A DNA stretch of 64,000 nt from Gigaspora margarita (taxonomy: Eukaryota > Glomeromycota > Glomeromycetes > Diversisporales > Gigasporaceae), in contig WTPW01000156.1 in assembly GCA_009809945.1 (NCBI GenBank), positions 389,473-453,472 on the forward strand, in the 5' to 3' direction. A program made the position numbers and the translations under genes. Under the pieces are notes generated by a model. The model worked only from the letters and a program-made list of their open reading frames with translations. It searched no databases and was not told the DNA's origin. Within the stretch, counting starts at the first letter, position 1; each line of letters begins with the position of its first letter. Below, piece after piece: positions 11,606 to 21,335 of the stretch.

Positions 11606-12022
11606 ATCATTATAAATAAAGTTTTTTGTTAGAAAACATGTAATATTTCATATAAATACATCAAAACTTTATAAAATTTTGAAACTATACCTTGACATTT
11701 CAATAATATTATATCCTTTAATTCTCAATAGACATTCTTGTGATCAAAATCTATATTATCTACAGTTATTATCAAAGTAAATCTTATTCATTGCAGTTTT
11801 ACCAAACAGTGCTACTTTTATTTTGAATGCACCTATTATATAAATAGATAAAATGGATTTAATTAAAATTTTAAGTTGGGTAAAGAAAATCTTGATATTC
11901 ACCTTATAGCTGTGGCTTTCAAATCATCACCTACTGTAATTAGATTATATACATGCTATATGTCCTCAAGCTCTTCGGAACAAAGCTCAACGAATCACTA
12001 CTTTCAGTGATGAAAGTAAATA
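11606..12022. other. No supported feature
   Basis: A+T-rich with a few minus-strand stretches of mixed composition (for example near 11760-11830), which may continue the decayed coding material to the left. Nothing definite. Confidence 0.4.
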
Positions 12023-12246
12023 CAGTAGCCTACCATCATATTGTGGACACTTTTAAAAAATTTATATAGAGCTAAATTTATAAGATATTAAGCTAAAAAT
12101 AAAAATATAAATTTATTAAATCTATATCTTTTAATAAAAAAAATTTTATAAAATTCTATGCAATACTTTTTAAAATAATCAGATTTTAGCAAATTTTAGA
12201 TTTTTTATTTTTGTGATTTGCTAATTTTTAATATAATTTTATAGTA

Positions 12247-12429
12247 CAGGTAACTCTCATTAATATCAACCCATTTGAACCTGTTCAAAATTATGTTGAT
12301 AGTGATATTAATGAAAATTCATATTAAAGTTGATATATATGAGGGAATTTTAATATATAAAAATTTGTAAAAATTTGATTTGTAGCTTAGATTGATATTA
12401 ATGTAGATTAATATTAACAGGGTCACCTG
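12247..12429. mobile_element. TA-flanked MITE with CAGGTRAC ends, nested
   Basis: CAGGTAACTCT on the left pairs with CAGGTGACCCT (complement of the right end), followed by an inverted TTAATATCAAC / TTAATATTAATC block. TA flanks both sides. It is 183 bp and inserted in the left arm of the palindromic element at 12023-13272. Confidence 0.75.
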
Positions 12430-12594
12430 TAGCACCAATTACTAAATATAGTAATAAATAAACTTAATTTTTTTTGAAAAACTAGTAATTTTTTTTAAAT
12501 AAAATTATTTAGCATAACAAATTGTATATATTCTGTAAGTTTTATAATTTTTACTAAATTACTATATATAGTAATAAAATTACTATATCTAGGG

Positions 12595-12873
12595 GACGTC
12601 TAAAGTGGAGTAGATTCTTATAATATATTTTATCAAATAACTTTAGGGTTAGGGTCATCTTAAATTTGGTTAGGGAGATTTTAGATTATAATATATAAGC
12701 AAAATTTCCTTCCCGACATTTTTAATTAAAACACCAAGGTAGGTTTAGACTGCCATTTTTTGTATTTTTCAAGGTTTTCGCTTCTCTTTTTTGTTTGCTT
12801 TGCTGAAGATTATCAAAATTCGATAATTTGATTGGCCAATTGTCACGTGATTCTACTCCACTTTAGAACCTCT
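12595..12873. mobile_element. MITE with TCTAAAGTGGAGTAGA ends, nested
   Basis: A 16-bp perfect inverted repeat TCTAAAGTGGAGTAGA lies close to each end (12599-12614 and 12851-12866). Exact boundaries are uncertain because the surrounding sequence is itself inverted. It occupies the centre of the palindromic element at 12023-13272. Confidence 0.65.
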
Positions 12874-13514
12874 ATATTTAGTAATTTATTAATTTTAATT
12901 TAATAATTTGATTCTAATATTCAAAATTAATAACTAACTTAATATTTTTTAAAATTTTATAAAAATTTGTATTTATATATAATTTGTTATGCTGAATAAT
13001 TTTTACTTAATTTTGAAATTTAGTTAACTTAATAAAAAATTAACTTTTACTATATACATATTATTTTAATCATTTTTTTTAATATTATAATTTTTGCAAT
13101 TGTGTAATATTTACAAATTTAAATAATTTAATTATTTTATAAAGTACTGCATAGAATTTTTTAATTTTTTTTATTTAAAAGATATAGATTTAATAAATTT
13201 ATATTTTTATTTTTACCATTTAGCTCTATATAAATTTTTCAAAAGTGTTCACAATATTATAGTAGGCCACTATAATAATATTTAATAACTATACAGAATA
13301 TGATTTTTATTTTTTTTAGGCCTACTGATTGATCTTTTTCAACTCGAGTATTGTCAAAAAATTATTATTATCCATTACATGCTATATAATAAAAAAATAC
13401 CATGTGACTATTACAATAATACTGATTTTATGTGTTAAAAAAGAAATTTTAAATTTAGTGCTAGAGAGAAATTGTTTGAAGTTTGTGTATATGTAATTTT
13501 TCTTTTATATAAAT

Positions 13515-13685
13515 TGTATCATGATAATGGTAATGCAAATTGGTCAAAAGCTGGCGAAATGATGACTATTTAAAATCTGATTGGCTATTTATTACATTAT
13601 CCAATCAGATTTTAGAAAGTCAACAATTTCACCAGTTTCTAATCTGAAATGAATTTTGTATAATCATTATTATGTGATCATAAAC
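13515..13685. repeat. Hairpin-forming repeat
   Basis: Inverted arms AGCTGGCGAAATGATGAC / (complement) AACTGGTGAAATTGTTGAC and AAAATCTGATTGG / CCAATCAGATTTT enclose a short loop near 13590, with outer A+T-rich arms to about 13520 and 13680. It lies about 90 bp upstream of the pseudogene start. Confidence 0.6.
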
Positions 13686-13775
13686 CGGGCACAGATTATA
13701 TATTCACACAATCTGCAACTCTTACAATTTTAACATTAATCTTTCAATCTTTACATCTTTTATACCTATAATATT

Positions 13776-15700
13776 ATGTCATTGTCAACAGAAGTCCTCT
13801 TCATTTCAAACAATCAAATCTATTGTATAAGCAACAACAAAGTGATGATAAAATAACTTCAATAATACTCTTTCTTGTGCAACTTTTTTAATTATAACTC
13901 CAATTCTTGTATCTGTAATTTTTCAAGTTTCTCCTAATTATGTTGAACCTATTTATGGTAATGTGTTTTCCACAATATATTTAATGAGATTACTTTATCA
14001 AGTTTAGCTTTTGTAATTATAATTGGAATTGGATTTATTGCAAAAACAAAATCCTTATCTCAAATAACTAGAGATAATGAAATAAATAGTGCACTAATAT
14101 CTGGAATTGATTGTGAGAAATTTTGTTTGCTCTATCTCTAATAATTGTCAGGCATTATTTCATAGTAGTGGATTATTAGGTCCTTATGTAGGTCTACATG
14201 TGACTCAATTTGGCTTGGCTTATCCAATAATGCTCTCAATTGGTTTTCTTAATATTATAGCTTGTGCAAGATTATCTAGAGAACAATGTCAACTGATTTT
14301 TAAACAATGCTTCATGTAATAATATATTTCACTATCATCATAACTTTAATTTATGTTTTTTATAGAGTTATGACAAGAGGTAGATCTTGTCGTAGACTGT
14401 ATTTTTCTGGCTTATTATTGGCACTTGCTGGGACTGTATTCAAACTTTTATAGTATATTTATAGTGAATTGAGTTTGGAAGAAGATGCTAGTCAAAAGCA
14501 TAAATCTACTTTTAATGTTTCCTTACATTCACAGCTTTCATAATTATACAACTTTTACCACAAATTCTTATTATAATTATGGTTATTTATAATACAAATT
14601 TTAATTCTCATTATAATATTACTATAATTTAGGTTTGTCTTAAAAATATTTTTGAATTCTATTAAATCTACAAAATATATAAGAAAAAAAAATTATTATT
14701 TTTTTAAAGAATACTATAGATAACAATATAGAATATAATATCCTTGCACACAATAAATCTATAACTAGTTGGATTGAAGTCGTGGAAGAAATAAAACCTC
14801 ATAATATTCGCATATTACATGCTAGACATTTTTGTTAGGAGGGATATTTAGAGAGAATCAGGATTCTATATATAGATGCTTCTATTTGATGGAAGGTAAG
14901 GTAAGAATAAAATATTTATTATTACATATTTGATATTAAGTTGTTAATTTACAATTGCTTATTTTTAGCTGTATGTCTGATTGAAAGAGGGGCTTCACAC
15001 AAACATGAAAGAGCATTACAGATGTAGGTAGGGTCAAATCAAATCAAATATTGGTCCAATTTGAATTTGATCAAATCAAATTGACCCTGATTTGAATTTG
15101 ATTTGATTTAAATATTTGAATTTGAATTTGATTTGAATTTGAATTTTTATAGTAATTTTCAAATCAAATCAAATATTTGTCAAATCAAATCAAATATTTG
15201 TTAAATCAAATCAAATTTGACCATATTTGAATTTGATCAAATCAAATATAGTCAAATTTGAATTTGAATTTGATCAAATATTTGATTCAAATATTTGAAT
15301 ATCAAATCAAATTGCAGAACCCTAGATGTAGGTCCTAAATTAAATCATCTCTTAATGCACAGTGGCATTAAATTTAGTCAATATAAATTTAATTTTAATG
15401 GCTTGGGTATTAGTGTATTAACAGCATCACTACAAGCTCATAATGTTGACTTGGACGTGGTTGAACTTGATCCAGTTGTTTATGATTTGGCAGCAAATTA
15501 TTTTGACCTGAAGCATGAGCATAAAATATACCTTCAAGATGGGTATAAATTCATTAATAATACAGATGCCCAAATATATAATTATGTATTATATGATGTA
15601 TTTTCTGGAGGATCAGTACTATCAACTTTATTTTCTATTAAAGCATTTGAACAAATTAAAAGTGAGGATAGGAATTGGTTAAAAATTTTTAGTCGATTAG
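13776..15700 (+). pseudogene. Pseudogene of polytopic membrane protein with spermidine-synthase-like domain
   Basis: The probable start is the ATG at 13776, after a C/T-rich leader. The first part encodes hydrophobic segments with recognisable stretches (VSPNYVEPIYGNVF, HSSGLLGPYVGLHVTQFGLA, then SIGFLNII). A 50-bp GT-AG intron fits at 14316-14365, after which RVMTRGRSCRRLYFSGLLLA follows. The second part carries a class-I methyltransferase / aminopropyltransferase-like domain: LLGGIFRENQDSIYRCFYLM, a GT-AG intron at 14896-14968, ERALQ, GLGISVLTASLQ (the cofactor glycine loop), VDVVE-like VDLDVVELDPVVYDLA, and YVLYDVFSGGSV. Known fungal proteins of this layout place the domain after several membrane helices; the substrate is unknown to me. 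It is broken: an in-frame TAG near 14453, at least one single-base frame change near 14835, a MITE at an intron donor, an AA where the matching acceptor should be AG (15397-15398), and loss of the C-terminus after about 15680, where a minisatellite begins. Confidence 0.75.
15029..15324. mobile_element. hAT-like MITE with minisatellite body, TAGGGT ends, copy 1
   Basis: The element runs from TAGGGTC to GAACCCTA and is flanked by a perfect 8-bp duplication GATGTAGG (15021-15028 and 15325-15332). The body is almost entirely diverged tandem CAAATCAAAT / TTTGAATTTGA units. The target duplication spans the exon-intron junction AT|GTAGG of the spermidine-synthase-like pseudogene, so the donor site is duplicated. 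A larger relative is at 26455-28029. Confidence 0.85.
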
Positions 15701-16290
15701 TCAGTTGACTAAAACTGTTAGTTATCAACTGACTAAAAATCGACTAATCAACTAATTGACTAATCGATTAGTCAACTAATCGATTAGTCAATTAGTCAAT
15801 TAGTCAACTAATCGATTAGTCGATTAGTCAATTAGTCGATTAGTCAGCTCATCGATTAGTTGATTAGTTGATTAGTTGATTAGTTAATTAGTCACCTAGC
15901 AACTATAAAAGAATAAATAAACAAAAAATAATATTGCAATAAAATTATGAAATAGATAATTAACTAACCAACTAATTGACCAGTCAACTAATTAACTAAT
16001 TGACTAATCGACTAATCAGAATAATCAACCAGTCAGAATAATCAACTAGTCGACTAATCGACTAATCGACTAGTCAACTAATTGACTAATTGACTAATCA
16101 ACTAATCAACTAATCAACTAGTTGACTAATCAACTAATTAACTAGTCAACTAATCAACTAATCAACTAGTCAACTAATCAAATAATCGACTAATCGACTA
16201 ATCGATTGACTGACTATGAAAAAATTTAGCTGATTAGTTGACTAATAGTCAACTAGTCAACTAATAGTTACTAGTCGACTAATGACTATA
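15687..16290. repeat. Inverted minisatellite of TTAGTCGA-type units
   Basis: From 15687 to about 15900 the plus strand carries units such as TTAGTCGATTAGTCAAC. From about 15960 to 16290 it carries the complement (GACTAATCGACTAATCAAC). A unique spacer of about 60 bp lies between (15900-15960). The two arms form a large imperfect hairpin built from 8-9 bp units. The left edge coincides with the loss of coding similarity in the pseudogene. No clean target duplication was found. A weaker related tract is at 32640-32840. Confidence 0.8.
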
Positions 16291-17060
16291 TGACTCCTAT
16301 CTTTACAGTGTGCTAAATATGGAACTATAAACTAATTGTGATAAAAGTGGTTTTAGAATTTCATGATAATACTTTTTTATACATGCAGCTAGGTTAGAAG
16401 TAATAAGATAAGGAAATTCAAATGGTATAAACTATTGAACTAATGTTTGAATAATTAGTTTATTATAACTAGATTCAAAAAACCTATTTCAATTAATTTG
16501 GTAGCATTCTAATAAGAAAAAAAAATGTTTACAATACTATGAACATACATATTAGTTGTTTTATCTATGATAATTAATCCTTTTTATTTTGAAAAAGTTT
16601 TTAATTCTATAATACTTGTTTTAAAAACTATAGGCAAGTATTTTCTTTATAATATATCTACAGCTAACAAAGCTTCTCCTTCTTGGACATGTTCTCTAAT
16701 CCAAGGCCATAAATTATTAGATTTTCAAGTAGAATATTTGCCTTTACTAGTACTTTTATAAATGATATAACCATATTTTTTCTAGATTCAGCAGCTTACA
16801 GTTGTTGTGAGTGTTAATTACTATGTTTGAGTACTTGTGTTCTCTGTAGCAGTTTTTTTTTCATGGTTTTTACTCTTAATATATGCTACAATTATTAACC
16901 AAACATTGTAGTTAACATTGTAATGGCAAAATTGTACATAAACTTATTACCCACTCTATAAAAAATCATTGTTAAATTCAAGCACTCTACTATTTAATGA
17001 GATTCTTTTCAGACCTAAATTGAAAAAATATTTTTTTTTTTCTTAAAGGCTTTTAATAAC
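16291..17060. other. No supported gene
   Basis: A 64-codon ORF at 16567-16761 (MIINPFYFEKVFNSIILVLK and so on) is hydrophobic and has no recognised motif. It lies downstream of the pseudogene but does not match the expected C-terminus of that family. The rest is A+T-rich sequence. Confidence 0.4.
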
Positions 17061-17345
17061 TTTTTTTTTACACTTTAATATGCTACCAAAAACACTGTTT
17101 ATTTATTTGCATTTTTAGCAAACTACTAAAACTTTACTTCGCACTTTAACATACTACTAAAAATTAATTTTTTTGCATTTTAATATACTACTAGAAATTT
17201 ATTTTACGCTTTAAAATGCTATTAATTATTTCGCACTTTATCATACTACTAAAAGTTAATTTTTTCGCACTTTAACATAATACTAAAAGTCAATTTATTT
17301 TGCACTTTAACATACTACTGGAAATTTATTTCGTGCTTTAACATA

Positions 17346-17469
17346 CAGTCAGACCTCCCTAAATGCACGTCGTCGGGACCAGCTCTAGCACGTGCATTTA
17401 GGGAGGTAAAATCTATAGATGTAGAGTGGTATTGCATTTAGGGGGGTAGCATTTAGGGGGGTCTGACTG
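17346..17469. mobile_element. Tc1/mariner-like MITE, CAGTCAGACC family, copy 1
   Basis: A 124-bp element begins CAGTCAGACCTCCCTAAATG and ends with the inverted form (GGGGGGTCTGACTG), flanked by TA on both sides. It repeats the motif GCATTTAGGGAGG and its complement internally. Relatives are at 25771-28089, 35049-35230 and 49958-56736. Confidence 0.9.
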
Positions 17470-17633
17470 TACTTCTAAAAATTAATTATTTCGCACTTTA
17501 AAATACTACTAAAAATTAATTTTTTTCGCACTTTATTATACTATTAGAAGTTTATTTCGTACTTTAACATACTATTAAAAATTAATCATCTCACACTTTA
17601 ACATACAATTAGAAATTAATTTTTTATTCTTTA

Positions 17634-17864
17634 CAGCTGATTTGAAAATTAGTGGGATACTTGAAAAATTTTTCTCGTTTTTGAAACCTTTCGGTTTCGT
17701 CTTATCAATCATCTAACTCTTCGGAAATCGCATCGCCATTATCAGACCGAAGTTCCGAAGACTGTGAATGGTTTCTGAAGAGTTCGATGATTCATAAGAC
17801 GAAACCGAAAAGTTTCAAAAACAAGAAAATTTTTCAAGTATCCCACTAATTTTCAAATCAGCTG
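17634..17864. mobile_element. Palindromic TA-flanked MITE with CAGCTGATTTG ends
   Basis: A 231-bp element with inverted arms of about 85 bp starts CAGCTGATTTGAAAATTAGT. The arms are nearly perfect, which suggests recent insertion or strong pairing, and TA flanks both ends. It is inserted in the 36-bp array. The central loop holds a second inverted CTCTTCGGAA / TTCCGAAG pair. Confidence 0.85.
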
Positions 17865-17946
17865 TAATATACCGCTAGAAATTAATTATTTCGCATTTTA
17901 ACACACTATTAAAAATCAAATTTTCGTACTTTAACATACTACTATG

Positions 17947-18120
17947 TTATCAGCTCATTCGGTTCTATTATCAATCGGTTTTTATGAAAGTCAAATATAT
18001 AGACTAAATCAAAGCTGGTAACATTTCTATTGAAAACATATAAAACGAATACGTGTAACATTGATAAAATATAAGTGATATAAAATTATGTGATTTGGTT
18101 TAAATCACATAATTTTCGTT
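17947..18120. repeat. Direct duplication, left copy
   Basis: This block (TTATCAGCTCATTCGGTTCT onward) recurs at 18697-18890 with moderate divergence. Both copies follow immediately after units of the 36-bp array, so array plus flank were duplicated together. Confidence 0.75.
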
Positions 18121-18539
18121 AGAGTTATACAAAGTTGTACATTCTTAGAAGCATTCAAGCCAACTCTAAATATCCCAGATACTCTAGATCTCGATTTTAT
18201 CTTTAAAAATTGTTGCAGATTATAATGAAATTAGATCATTGTGAAATTTAGGGGTCTCAATTTAAAAATATAAGCATTACCAAAATCCACCTCTACTCTT
18301 TTCCTAATAATTCTAACCCTAAACCCTAACTTAACTATAAAAAAAAAAACTTAACAAAAAAGGCCCAAAAAAATTTTAAAAATTGGACATAAAATAAGTT
18401 CAAATTTCATTATGATCTGATTTCATTATAAGAATTACTCAAAAAACTTAACTGTTTCAATCTATAAAGATAAAGCTTATATTGCCAAACCTATTACCTT
18501 TGGTTTTAAATCAACAAACTGCTTTAATATAAACCTTAG
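18121..18539. other. Unassigned sequence between duplicated blocks
   Basis: No ORF or clear terminal repeat. A short CCCTAAACCCTAAC tract near 18310 is an isolated A+T-rich/C-run motif and not a telomeric array. Confidence 0.45.
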
Positions 18540-18890
18540 ATATATATTTAATTTATTTCGCACTATAACATACTTCTAAAAATTAAATTTTAATTATTTC
18601 GTTAAAATACTATTAAAAATTAAATTATTTCTACGTTAACATACTATATACTAAAATTATTTCACGTTAATCACGTTAACATACATAATGCATTATAATA
18701 TTATCAGCTCGTTCGGCTCTATTATTAATCGGTTTTTATAATAGTCAAATATACAGGCCAAATAAAGCTAATAATATTCTTATTGAAAATTTACATGTGA
18801 CATTGATATGATATAAACGATGTAAAATTATGTGATTTAATGCGATTTGGTTTAATAATAACTTAACGCTAAATAACACAATTTTCGTGT
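18540..18890. repeat. 36-bp units plus right copy of the duplicated flank
   Basis: Degenerate TTTCGCACT..ACATACTT..AAAATTAA units run from 18550 to about 18690 and lead into the second copy (18697-18890) of the 17947-18120 block, which shares TTATCAGCTC, TTCGGCTCTATTATTAATCG and an AAATTATGTGATTT motif. Confidence 0.75.
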
Positions 18891-19150
18891 ATCTGGGTTG
18901 TGTTAATAATAATTCGTACTGCCACTTAAACCCGATATACCAGGGTATTATTACTAATTTCGTCAAGCGTTTCGTCAATCGTCAGTAGTTTCGTTAATCT
19001 TCAAGGTTTGCCAAAAGAAATCATTGACGAAATCACTTCATCACTGTATAATTTAATGTGCATTTTCTTCCTACTTCTCTGTCTGTCTGCAAAAAAAAAA
19101 AAAAAAAAAGCTTATTTAAAAAATTATTGTGTTATGGAAATTAATAAATT

Positions 19151-19336
19151 ATGAACATTTTGCTCAGAAAAATTGTCAGCGAACTCGATCCCGACACAAT
19201 GGGTTTATTAACATCACGTGGTTCAAAAACGCTTAATTGGCTTGCGTTTCGAATAGGACGAACTGCGTTCGGACAAGCAAGAAAACACCCTAGTGTTGTA
19301 AACGCTTCGAAATTAACAAGTCTGTTTATCCAGTAG
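19151..19336 (+). CDS. Small ORF, hypothetical (61 codons)
   Basis: The ORF begins MNILLRKIVSELDPDTMGLL and ends LTSLFIQ. Its composition is balanced (Arg, Gly, Asp, Ala) and its DNA is richer in G+C and CpG than the flanks, unlike random A+T-rich ORFs nearby. There is no recognised domain, signal peptide or membrane helix. It converges on the alpha-kinase gene, ending about 260 bp from that gene's stop. It could be a small gene, an exon, or old coding debris. Just upstream (about 18990-19060) the reading LPKEIIDEI resembles the start of an F-box but is not joined to it in frame. Confidence 0.35.
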   Translation: MNILLRKIVSELDPDTMGLLTSRGSKTLNWLAFRIGRTAFGQARKHPSVVNASKLTSLFIQ

Positions 19337-19598
19337 TAAAACAAGATAATTAATAATTTATTCGAATTGTGAAATCACCATGATTTATGGCAAGAAATGA
19401 ATTGTCCATAGTTAGGTTGATAATAAATACATATACAAGAAGAATATAAATTTGATATTGATATTAACGGTAAATAAAATAATTGCAGTAATAAGAATAA
19501 TAAATATCCTATGAAACTGCTTAGAATTCTAAATCTAAAATAGTTATCGATTTAGAAAAAAGTTTGTACCAACTACTTTCAGAACAAACATTTTCGGA

Positions 19599-21335
19599 TT
19601 ATTTTAATTTTAATTTTAACTTTTTACAAATATCATTACATTTATGATTTGCCAAAAAACATTTCTCGATTCCTCTTTTTCCGAGATTAGTAACTCCAAA
19701 TCTTAGTACATCAATACAATGTATGGCTGGATCTGTTAATATGAACTCATCATCTAGATCAACACCTTGTAAATCGTAAACCACCAAATATCCTTCAGTA
19801 TATTTATACGTGAAATGTGCAAATGCCTCAAGGATAGAATGAAATTCTGTTATTATACCACTATTAACATTAAATCGTTTAAACTCTGCATTACTGATAT
19901 ACTTTTCTACAGAGTAATAAGTATCGGAGTCTGTTTTATCACGTAAAACTTTGACATCGATAAATGTAACTTTCTTATCGATACCAACTCGTTTTGCAGC
20001 TATATTGAATTTTGTTGAAAGGAAAGAAGCAACGCTAGAGATTTCCACGGATTCCAAGTATAGTTCTACAGAACCTATTTTAACATCATGATACTCTTTT
20101 ATGACTAATTTATCAGGTTTGTCGGTTTGTTCGAGACTAGTATCAATAGCAAAATAAGCATATCGTTCAGCACCAACAGAGAATGGTTCCGAAGCAAGTT
20201 TAAAAGGAATGGTTTTAACAGTAAAGTTTGTATTAATAAAATAACATTCATCCTTAATTTCATCTAGACTTGTAGGCAAAACATAACTTAAAAGTTCACC
20301 AGTTTTTTCTGAAAGAGTAGTCCAATCTGGTTCATCTGGATTAATTTCAAGCTTTTTTCGTTGCAAAGAGTAAATTTTCTTTGAGGTTTTTAAAGTAGTT
20401 AATGCAACAGATGTGAAGATGGCAGAACAAGTAGCTTTAAAAAATTTGTTTACTAATAGTGCAGGATCACCTCCCGTAGTCTCAAGATCAAATATAGGAA
20501 ATTCACCAATTATTTCACGAAATACATTAAGCATTATATCTGTAGAATCATTAATCTTTCCAAAATGGTATAAAATTTTTTTTTCTTGCATTTTCTCTAG
20601 TATACTTTCAGCTGTTAGGCCATTTGGATCACCTTTCGGGTATCTATCAAATTTGTCATATACTATTGATCCGTTAGTAGTATAACGGCGACCATGTGGT
20701 GGAGCATCACCAATATGAATAAGAATGCGGGTAGCATTATTCCAAGTCATATTTGTTACGGCAGCATTAAGACCACCTAGAACATCTTCTGGGAAATCAC
20801 CGCCACCCATAGCGGCCACTTTATGGGTTATATATGATTTAAATTTCTTGTATGAGGAAGTAAAATTTAAAATTTGTAAACGATTACGGCCATCAGAATG
20901 ATCACGATAACCACAGAAACCAATCCAAAATTTAATATTTGAATTATTACGGTTTACATAACTAGCCACTTTTAATATATGCTCTTTCGCTGCTGTAATA
21001 TATTCATACATTGAGCAAGTGCAATCTAAAACGAAGCAAAGATCAACATTCATTGAATCTTCAATATTAATAATTGCTTTCGAGACTTCATTTTCTCTGT
21101 TTTTTCGTAAACATGAGACTCGGTCCGTTAATTTTAATGTATTATTAACTTCGCCTGATTCATCTTCATAACGTTTGAGACGCTCTTCTAAGAGTTTTGT
21201 GTTGCCCACAAGAGCTCTTCCAGAACCACAGCTAGTAATGGATGAGAAACTCAGAGAATCATCAAAATAAAAATTGCTTGTGCAAGAATTATCTTTTCTT
21301 GATTTATTCTTTTTTTTAAACCATAATATAGGCAT
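19599..21335 (-). CDS. vWA-domain alpha-kinase (VwkA-like atypical protein kinase)
   Basis: A single uninterrupted 578-residue ORF. Residues about 97-290 form a von Willebrand A domain: DLCFVLDCTCSM carries the metal-site pattern D-x-T-x-S at 104-108, followed by GGGDFPEDVLGGL (177-189) and IHIGDAPPHGRRY (207-219). Residues about 365-571 form an alpha-kinase domain: nucleotide loop SVGAERYAY (386-394), likely catalytic Lys413 in LVIKEY, Glu477 in VEKYI, YLVVYDLQGVD (517-527) with Asp521, and LTDPAIHC (533-540). The glycine-rich FGVTNLGKRGI (546-556) follows, then a zinc site H-x-C-x3-C at 564-570, with His538 as the likely fourth ligand. Alpha-kinases such as Dictyostelium VwkA phosphorylate Ser/Thr in helical substrates such as myosin tails; the substrate here is unknown. 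All key residues appear present. The residue between Thr and Ser in the metal motif is Cys where VwkA-type proteins usually have Gly. The first 95 residues are basic then Ser-rich with no domain. The start is the first Met of the frame. No introns are evident. Alpha-kinases of this type are expanded in Glomeromycotina. Confidence 0.92.
   Translation of the reverse strand: MPILWFKKKNKSRKDNSCTSNFYFDDSLSFSSITSCGSGRALVGNTKLLEERLKRYEDESGEVNNTLKLTDRVSCLRKNRENEVSKAIINIEDSMNVDLCFVLDCTCSMYEYITAAKEHILKVASYVNRNNSNIKFWIGFCGYRDHSDGRNRLQILNFTSSYKKFKSYITHKVAAMGGGDFPEDVLGGLNAAVTNMTWNNATRILIHIGDAPPHGRRYTTNGSIVYDKFDRYPKGDPNGLTAESILEKMQEKKILYHFGKINDSTDIMLNVFREIIGEFPIFDLETTGGDPALLVNKFFKATCSAIFTSVALTTLKTSKKIYSLQRKKLEINPDEPDWTTLSEKTGELLSYVLPTSLDEIKDECYFINTNFTVKTIPFKLASEPFSVGAERYAYFAIDTSLEQTDKPDKLVIKEYHDVKIGSVELYLESVEISSVASFLSTKFNIAAKRVGIDKKVTFIDVKVLRDKTDSDTYYSVEKYISNAEFKRFNVNSGIITEFHSILEAFAHFTYKYTEGYLVVYDLQGVDLDDEFILTDPAIHCIDVLRFGVTNLGKRGIEKCFLANHKCNDICKKLKLKLK

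Larger units (their letters stand above)
12023..13272. mobile_element. Long palindromic element with YAGTRGCCTAC ends
   Basis: The left arm starts CAGTAGCCTACCATCATATT; the right arm is its inverted copy (complement TAGTGGCCTACTATAATATT). TA flanks both sides (12021-12022, 13273-13274). The inverted arms extend for several hundred bases, sharing GACACTTTTRAAAAATTTAT and an ATATAGAGCT block. Two other MITEs are nested inside, near the centre and in the left arm. No ORF is present. It would fold into a very long hairpin if transcribed. Confidence 0.75.
17065..17945. repeat. 36-bp tandem repeat array
   Basis: About twenty diverged copies of a unit containing TTTCGCACTTTAACATACTA and then CTAAAAATTAATTT recur with a period near 36 bp. 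Two MITEs interrupt the array at TA sites (17346-17469 and 17634-17864). A few further units appear at 18540-18690 beside a duplicated flank. The unit is not palindromic and there are no conserved spacers, so it is a satellite and not a CRISPR array. Confidence 0.85.

Noticed and set aside
17065-17945. CRISPR-like regular 36-bp repeat spacing
   Set aside because: Units abut without unique spacers, the repeats diverge freely and the setting is eukaryotic; it is a satellite array.
18300-18330. Telomere-like CCCTAA motifs
   Set aside because: Only two or three units occur; similar short motifs are scattered (25400-25440, 44090-44110) as part of ordinary sequence or a MITE loop.
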